Of a stretch of 39,549 bases of DNA, positions 34,866 to 39,549 are shown in pieces; position 1 is the first letter of the stretch, and every line of letters starts with the position of its first letter. Origin of the DNA: Polyangium jinanense (lineage in GTDB: Bacteria > Myxococcota > Polyangia > Polyangiales > Polyangiaceae); contig NZ_JAGTJJ010000075.1 in assembly GCF_028435365.1 (NCBI RefSeq), positions 1-39,549 on the forward strand. Reading direction: 5' to 3'. The position numbers and the translations under genes were made by a program. The notes beneath the pieces were generated by a model that was not told the origin of the DNA, did not search any database, and was given only the letters and a program-made list of their open reading frames with translations.

Positions 34866-35028
34866 TGGAGGCAGGGCCTTCGCTGGTCTTGCCTCGGCCT
34901 GTTCGATGAACTGCGCATCGCGCGGTTCATCGACCTTGGGTCCAGCGCTTGCGCTGGTCCGGGTCGAGGGGCGGACAGCCCCCGCGGGGTCCGGGGCGGC
35001 GCCCCGGCGCGACGGCTCCCGTGCTTGC
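34866..35028 (+). repeat. Palindromic intergenic repeat, copy F (part of centre + type 2 arm)
   Basis: The conserved centre sequence (CTGGTCTTGCCTCGGCCTG) leads into the type 2 long hairpin at 34903-34933. One mismatch (GCGCGGTTC for GCGCAGTTC) weakens the stem. CCAGCGC-TT-GCGCTGG follows, then an outer part like a type 1 arm (GGGGC/GCCCC, CCGGGGC-GGC-GCCCCGG), so it is a hybrid. It separates two convergent genes, right after the minisatellite. Confidence 0.82.
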
Positions 35029-35031
35029 CTG

Positions 35032-35574
35032 TCAGAGTGCGGCTTCGATCGCTTGTACGACTTCGGGGGACTCGGGGGTCACTCGGGGGGAGAAGCGCGC
35101 GCGGACTGCGCCGTCGCGGCCGACGAGGAATTTTTCGAAGTTCCAGGAGATGTCTGAGCCTCCGCCTACTTTGCTGCCGATGAGCCATTGGTAGAGGGGG
35201 CTCCGCTCTGCGCCGTTCACGTCTTGCTTCGCGAGGAGTGGGAAGTCGACGCCGTAGGTTGTGGAGCAGAACTGAGCGATCTCCGCGGCCGTCCCGGGCT
35301 CTTGCCCGAGGAACTGGTTGCACGGGGCGCCTACCACGAGGAACCCGCGGTCGCGGTAGCGTTCCTGCAGCTTTGCCAGCCCTTCGTACTGCGGGGTGAG
35401 GCCGCAGCGGCTGGCGACGTTGACGAAGAGCACGACCTTGCCTGACAGCTCTTCGAGGGGGAGCGGTGCTCCGTCGAGCCGCTGGAGCGAGAGCTCCTGC
35501 AGGGAGGTGGGCCCGCCTTCGGGGGCTTTGCCGTACACCGCGCGATTCACGACGCCTACCAGTTTGTTGAGCAT
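35032..35574 (-). CDS. gpx: Glutathione peroxidase (Cys-type, thiol peroxidase)
   Basis: This is a 180-residue enzyme that reduces peroxides with thioredoxin or glutathione. The family motifs are intact: VNVASRCGLTPQYEGL with peroxidatic Cys57, GAPCNQFLGQEPG with Gln and Asn of the active site and the second Cys91, and WNFEKFLVGRDG with the Trp/Asn pair. No signal peptide is predicted, so it acts in the cytoplasm. The ATG at 35574 gives a normal length. It is convergent with repeat copy F and divergent from the lipoprotein gene at 35663. Confidence 0.92.
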   Translation of the reverse strand: MLNKLVGVVNRAVYGKAPEGGPTSLQELSLQRLDGAPLPLEELSGKVVLFVNVASRCGLTPQYEGLAKLQERYRDRGFLVVGAPCNQFLGQEPGTAAEIAQFCSTTYGVDFPLLAKQDVNGAERSPLYQWLIGSKVGGGSDISWNFEKFLVGRDGAVRARFSPRVTPESPEVVQAIEAAL

Positions 35575-35662
35575 GGGGATCGCAATACCCGAGGATGGAC
35601 CGCGACGCCAGGGGCTGGATCCCTCAACGAATCCCGGGATACGCTGACCCTGCGTGCCACCC

Positions 35663-38082
35663 ATGCGCCGTACCCTGAACCGCCTCCTCGCGCCGTCCCT
35701 CCTCTCCCTGCTCCTCGTGGCTGCGGCGAACACGAGCCCGCGCCTCCCGCGCTTGGCTCTGCTCGCGCGGCCCTCGAGACCGTCGTTGGCCCTGAGATGG
35801 GCCTTGGCGAACCCCTCCCTGGTTTTGCGGCCGAGGTGCAAGTGCGCCCTGCGGTTGCCTTCGGCGATGGCGCGTATTTTGCGGTCTGGCAGGATCACCG
35901 CAATGGCCGGGAGCGCATCTTTGGCTCGCGCGTGATGCCCGATGGCATCCTCGTCGATCCGTATGGCCTTCACCTTGCTGACGGCCGCTCGCCCTCGATC
36001 ACCTACGACGGAACGAACTTCCTGCTCGCCTACGAGGGCAGCACCGTGGAGATCGACGGCACCTCTCCTGCGAGCGTGTGCCTGATGCGCATCGGCCCGG
36101 CCGGCACGGTCCTCGATCCTGGCGGGATCTTCGTGGCCGAGGATGAGCATGTCCGGGCGAGGGTCGCCTCCCATGGCAATGGCTCTCTCGTCGTCTGGGA
36201 CAAGACCTGCCCGTTCTCGAACTGTGAGGTCCGCGCTGCGCGTGTCGCGGCCGACGGCACTGTGCTCGATCCCGGCGGGTTTCTCGTGGCGTCCGCCGAG
36301 GATGCCCCTGACTACGCGCGCCCCGTCGTGGCCACGGACGGCTCGGATTACCTCGTCGTCTGGAAGGACGGCGAGATTCGCGGGCGCCGTTATTCTGCGT
36401 CTGGCGCCCCGCTCGATCCCTCTCACCTCGTCCTCGTCGCCGACCCGCAGGTCGACAATGCCGTGCTCGTCCATGACGGCGCCGCGTACGTGCTCGGCTG
36501 GGGCCGTTCCAGCGGCGTGTATGCCGCGCGGATCTTGTCGTCGGGCGTGATGCTCGATCCGAGCCCGATTCAGGTGTCGAGCCTCGGGACGTATCCCTCG
36601 GGCCTCGTGGGCTCCCACGACGGCGTGAATACGGTCTTCGCGTGGGCCGATTACAGCCCTGGCGACTCCGCCACCCTGCTCACCGCGCGCCTCTCTCCGG
36701 CCGGGATCCCGCTTGCTCCTCCGCCGGGCGCCATGCTCCGCCCGGACGTCGAGGGGTTCGCCGTGGCCAGCGCGAGCGTGGGATCCCTCGTCCTCTGGAC
36801 GCAGCAGAGCCACAGCTTCAATGACGTCAACAGCGGAGACATCCTCGGCACGCGCCTCGACCCCTCGGGCGCCGCGCTCGACGATCCGCGCATCGTCGTC
36901 TCGCAGAGTGCCGATCAGCAATTTCAGCCCTCGGTGGCGTTCGACGGCACGAACCACGTGGTCGTGTGGACCGACGATCGCGACTTCGAGCAGGGAATGC
37001 GGTGGTACGACATCCACGCCGCGCGGTTGTCGCCGGACGGGACCCTGCTCGATCCGCAGAGCATTGCCGTGTTCGCCGGCGACAACGTCCAGATGCAGCC
37101 GCACGCGTTCTTCGATGGGAAGAACACCCTCGTCGTGTGGGGGACCGACTTGGCATATCCTCCGTACAACCATCCGCTCGCGGCGCGCGCGGCGCGCTTG
37201 AGCGCGGCAGGCGTGGTCCTCGATTCCACGCCGATCGAGCTCCCGGAATACAACGACGCGGCCTCGGACGGCGCGGGCCTCATGTTCGTGGGGGCGAGTG
37301 CGGGCAAGCTCCACGCGTTCCGCGTGGGTCAGGACGGCGTCGTCTCCCCGATGATCGACCTGTCCGCGGCCCCGGCCGAATGGGCCGGCGGTACCCCTGC
37401 CCTTTCTTTCGATGGGACGAACTTCCTCGTGACCTGGTCCTCCAGCACGGGGATCCGCGCCGGCCGTCTGACCCCCGCGGGAGAGCCGCTCGATCCGGGC
37501 GGTTTTCCGGTGACGCCCGCCGCCCCCGATCTGCCGGCGTTTCGGCCCGACGTGGCCTTCACGGGGACGCACCACGTCGTCGCGTGGCAGGAGCTCGTCG
37601 CAGAGCGGCGGGTGAATCTACGCGCCGCGCGTGTGACCTCCGACGGAATGGCTTTCGACCCGCAGGGGCTCTTGATCGGCGAGGATCTCCCGCACGGCGA
37701 TTGCGACGACGCCCTGCTGTACCACGGCTACGTCGAGGGCACCTGCCCCGCGCTCGTCGCGGTGGGTCCGCGCGCGCTCGTCGCGTTCCGCGTCTTGACG
37801 GCGCCCACGGACCCGGCCGCGGTCGACCTCGTGGCGAGGACGATTGAGGCCGACGGGACGGTGACCTCGAGCGTCCCGCTTTCGGCGGAACCCACGTGGG
37901 TCGAGGGCGCGCCCGTGATTGCGGCGGAAACCGCGAACAAGGCCCTCATGGCGTATGCACGGTTCGTCCCGGGAGAGCCGTTCGGGGCGCAGCGCGTGTT
38001 CGGGCGATTCGTGGAGCTTTCCGGCGGAGGCGGGAGCGGAGGCGGAGGCGGCAACAGGAATCTGTTTGTGTACCGTTCTTGA
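35663..38082 (+). CDS. Large secreted repeat lipoprotein with apparent frameshift in the signal peptide
   Basis: The body is open from about 35719 to 38082 (about 787 residues; first in-frame ATG at 35797). It contains some eleven propeller-like units with FDGTNFLVTW or YDGTNFLLAYE and LDPGG strands, related to the protein at 21661-25194. A good signal peptide (MRRTLNRLLAPSLLSLLLVA) begins at ATG 35663 but is in another frame. A one-base gain near 35719-35721 would join them as LLLVAC-GEHEPAPP, a perfect lipobox. Either the gene is disrupted, or the sequence has an error, or the phase is programmed. From 35797 alone the product would be cytoplasmic, which makes no sense for this family. There is no Cys cluster or MYXO-CTERM tail; it ends in a Gly/Ser run. 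Confidence 0.75.
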
Positions 38083-38411
38083 GGAAGGCGGGGGCAGGTC
38101 GAGCGTTCGCGAAGGGTTGGCCCGCGCGGGGCTCTCGGCGCGTGGACCGCCGATGCGTAAGCGTGTGCCCCTGGGGCAACTCTCGCTGCCATTCCCGAAA
38201 GCGCACCGGCGAGAGCAGCCCTGAGGCGCCGCCTTCGGTGGACGTCTCGCGCTCGCTGTCTGCCGGCGCCGATGCGTACGTGTACCCGCAGTGCCAGAGA
38301 ATTCGATGACGAGCTCGACTTTCCGCGCGAGGCCCACGCGTGGTGGCGTCATGCCGTAGTCGGGGATACGGCCGCGGCGGGGGGCGGCGGGGCAACGGTT
38401 CCTGCTCGAGG
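38083..38411. other. Intergenic stretch without recognised feature
   Basis: I see no gene, no copy of the palindromic repeat and no convincing promoter here. Short open frames have the codon pattern of shadows. Confidence 0.5.
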
Positions 38412-38522
38412 GTGAAATTGGCTGGTTATTTGCCCTAAGCGCTCCGGGCGCTCGCGGTCCTGCTCGTCCCGTGGACGGCGCTGCTCGCGTGGGTCGACGC
38501 CGCGTGGTATCCGGCGCGCTGG

Positions 38523-38792
38523 GTGCAATGGGCGTGGGTGGGCTTCGACGTCGGTTTGACGGTGGGAATGTTTTTCCTGGCCGCGCGGTGGCGCCGGAGC
38601 ATCGGCGCGCTCCTCGCCGTCGCGGTGTCGCTCGACGCGGCCGTCATGCTCGTCGAGGTGCTCGTTTACAACGTCCCGCGCGCGTCGGGCCCGCTCGTGT
38701 TGACGGTGCTCGCGGTCGCGTGCGGCGCGCCTGCGCTCGCGGCGGCGGTGCTTTGGGGCGCGCTCGAGCGGCGCGGGGGCATTTCGGAGTAG
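38523..38792 (+). CDS. Small membrane protein, probably 5'-damaged
   Basis: From the GTG at 38523 this is an 89-residue protein with three hydrophobic segments (about 5-20, 26-46 and 55-82). In the same frame upstream the codons back to 38439 read ALRALAVLLVPWTALLAWVD, a typical first membrane helix, but they have no start codon and are cut by TAA at 38436. Beyond that stop, GTG 38412 reads VKLAGYLP in the same frame. So the intact ancestor was probably a four-helix protein of about 125 residues, interrupted by a stop. No family was recognised. Confidence 0.5.
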   Translation: MQWAWVGFDVGLTVGMFFLAARWRRSIGALLAVAVSLDAAVMLVEVLVYNVPRASGPLVLTVLAVACGAPALAAAVLWGALERRGGISE

Positions 38793-38855
38793 CACGGCGG
38801 CGCCGAGAAGCGAAAATGTCGGATTCGCCGCCCTGCGAGCGGGCGGCTTCGTGGG

Positions 38856-38884
38856 TTGACGGGGCCCGCTGCGAGCGCAACGAC
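38856..38884 (+). promoter_or_regulatory. Candidate promoter of the crystallin gene, conserved in both copies
   Basis: TTGACG at 38856-38861 (and 39412-39417 in the second copy) looks like a -35 element; a -10 about 17 bases later (AACGAC) is poor. Conservation between the duplicates is partly due to recent duplication, so support is limited. Confidence 0.3.
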
Positions 38885-38924
38885 ATGCCAAGGGGCGTGG
38901 AGCGCTCCGCCGGGGAGGTGCAGC

Positions 38925-39239
38925 ATGATCGGAAAGCTATGGGTGGGACTGTTCGCGCTGGGCGTGGTCTCGGCCTCTTCCCGCGCCGACGCGTGTGTCA
39001 CGTTTTACGAGGACGTCAATTACGGGGGCGCGTCGATGAGCGCGGGAGAGGGGAGCCAAGCTTGGGTCGGGGACGACTGGAAGGACCGGATCTCCTCTTG
39101 GCTGCTCGATCCCGAGTGCGGCGTGCAGGTGTTCGAGGGCGCCAATTTCGCTGGCGCGACGCAGACCTACTGGGACGACACGCCTTTGCTCGGCGAGTGG
39201 AACGACAAGATCAGCTCTTTCGTTTGCGAGTGCCCTTGA
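38925..39239 (+). CDS. Secreted beta/gamma-crystallin domain protein (Protein S-like)
   Basis: This is a 104-residue exported protein: signal about 1-22 (SRADA), then one beta/gamma-crystallin domain made of two Greek keys. The first has CVTFYEDVNYGGASM and the Ca2+ motif KDRISS (Lys in place of the first Asp/Asn). The second has GVQVFEGANFAGATQ and the canonical NDKISS. One Ca2+ site is therefore complete and the other weakened. Myxococcus Protein S, a spore-coat protein, is the classic relative. The ATG at 38925 follows GGGGAGG; the frame is open upstream but without a signal peptide. A second copy starts 556 bases later. Confidence 0.87.
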   Translation: MIGKLWVGLFALGVVSASSRADACVTFYEDVNYGGASMSAGEGSQAWVGDDWKDRISSWLLDPECGVQVFEGANFAGATQTYWDDTPLLGEWNDKISSFVCECP

Positions 39240-39480
39240 CGCGTTTTCGGGGCCCTCTCGACGCGTCGCCGTCGGATCCCCCTCGCCTGCCTGCGCGAGC
39301 TCGTTCGACGCGGCGGCGGCCCCTCGAATGAGCTCTCGCGCGCCTGCCCGCAGGGAGGGCAGCCGCAGGCCGAAGCCGAGCGCCAAGCCTGCGAGCGGGC
39401 GGCTTCGTGGGTTGACGGGCCCCGCCGCGAGGGCAATGACATGCCGAGGGGCGTGGAGCGCTCCGCCGGGGAGGTGCAGC

Positions 39481-39549
39481 ATGATCGGAAAGCTATGGGT
39501 GGGACTGTTCGCGCTGGGCGTGGTCTCGGCCTCTTCCCGCGCCGACGCG
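39481..39549 (+). CDS. Beta/gamma-crystallin protein, second copy (cut by window end)
   Basis: The first 23 codons (signal peptide to RADA) are identical in DNA to the start of the gene at 38925, as is the GGGGAGG ribosome site. The rest lies outside the window, so whether the mature domain also matches is unknown. Confidence 0.85.
   Translation, partial: MIGKLWVGLFALGVVSASSRADA

Larger units (their letters stand above)
38832..39549 (+). repeat. Tandem duplication with 556-bp period, carrying promoter region and crystallin gene
   Basis: The sequence from about 38832 recurs from about 39388, with a constant offset of 556 bases. The leader differs at a few positions (for example GGGCCCGCTGCGAGCG against GGCCCCGCCGCGAGGG), while the first 69 coding bases are identical. 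The second copy runs off the window. Confidence 0.92.

Noticed and set aside
34443..35183. 246-residue + strand frame running through the minisatellite and copy F
   Set aside because: It changes from a shadow of DUF523 to repeat translation to antisense of glutathione peroxidase; no coherent protein.

Overview
The window looks like chromosomal DNA of a large-genome, high-GC myxobacterium, most likely of the Polyangium/Sorangium type. The signs are many secreted lipoproteins with Gly/Ser-rich linkers behind the lipobox, two proteins with MYXO-CTERM-like tails (Cys, hydrophobic helix, Arg cluster), Asp-Ala-Gly linkers, FG-GAP, RCC1 and disintegrin-like repeats, a Protein S-like beta/gamma-crystallin, and a good sigma-54 promoter. 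No tRNA, rRNA, CRISPR array, phage or insertion sequence was recognised. The taxonomic call is inference from protein style.

Layout. 1-6.8 kb: a lone succinate dehydrogenase cytochrome b-like gene, a lipase-like lipoprotein, two unknown genes and a TPR gene, separated by copies of an intergenic palindrome-rich repeat. 6.8-21.4 kb: a coherent locus. On the + strand it holds three secreted proteins (unknown lipoprotein, DUF1554-like lipoprotein, PEP/pyruvate-binding dikinase-like lipoprotein), then a CotH-like kinase, a DUF4956 membrane protein, an HlyD-like/DUF3616 fusion and a TolC-like outer-membrane factor. Converging on the - strand are an OmpR-type regulator, its histidine kinase, a second CotH-like kinase and a VTC-type polyphosphate polymerase. 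21.6-33.9 kb: giant secreted repeat proteins, small lipoproteins, a sigma-54-driven serine hydrolase and an RCC1 propeller lipoprotein. 34-39.5 kb: DUF523, a 21/22-bp minisatellite, glutathione peroxidase, a large lipoprotein whose signal peptide is out of frame with its body, a damaged membrane-protein ORF and a tandemly duplicated beta/gamma-crystallin gene.

How genes work together. The 6.8-21.4 kb block joins a polyphosphate polymerase, two exported CotH kinases, an exported swivelling-His/ATP-grasp protein, an envelope-spanning pair (HlyD-like plus TolC-like) and a two-component system. Paired TTAAC-like boxes lie in front of each apparent transcription unit, including the regulator's own gene. 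I read this as one regulated system for polyphosphate-linked phosphorylation or export at the cell envelope. That functional reading is inference.

The second notable signal is the intergenic repeat family (nine arms in six places). Each arm can form four consecutive hairpins, and differences between copies are largely compensatory, so a folded RNA or DNA structure seems to be conserved.
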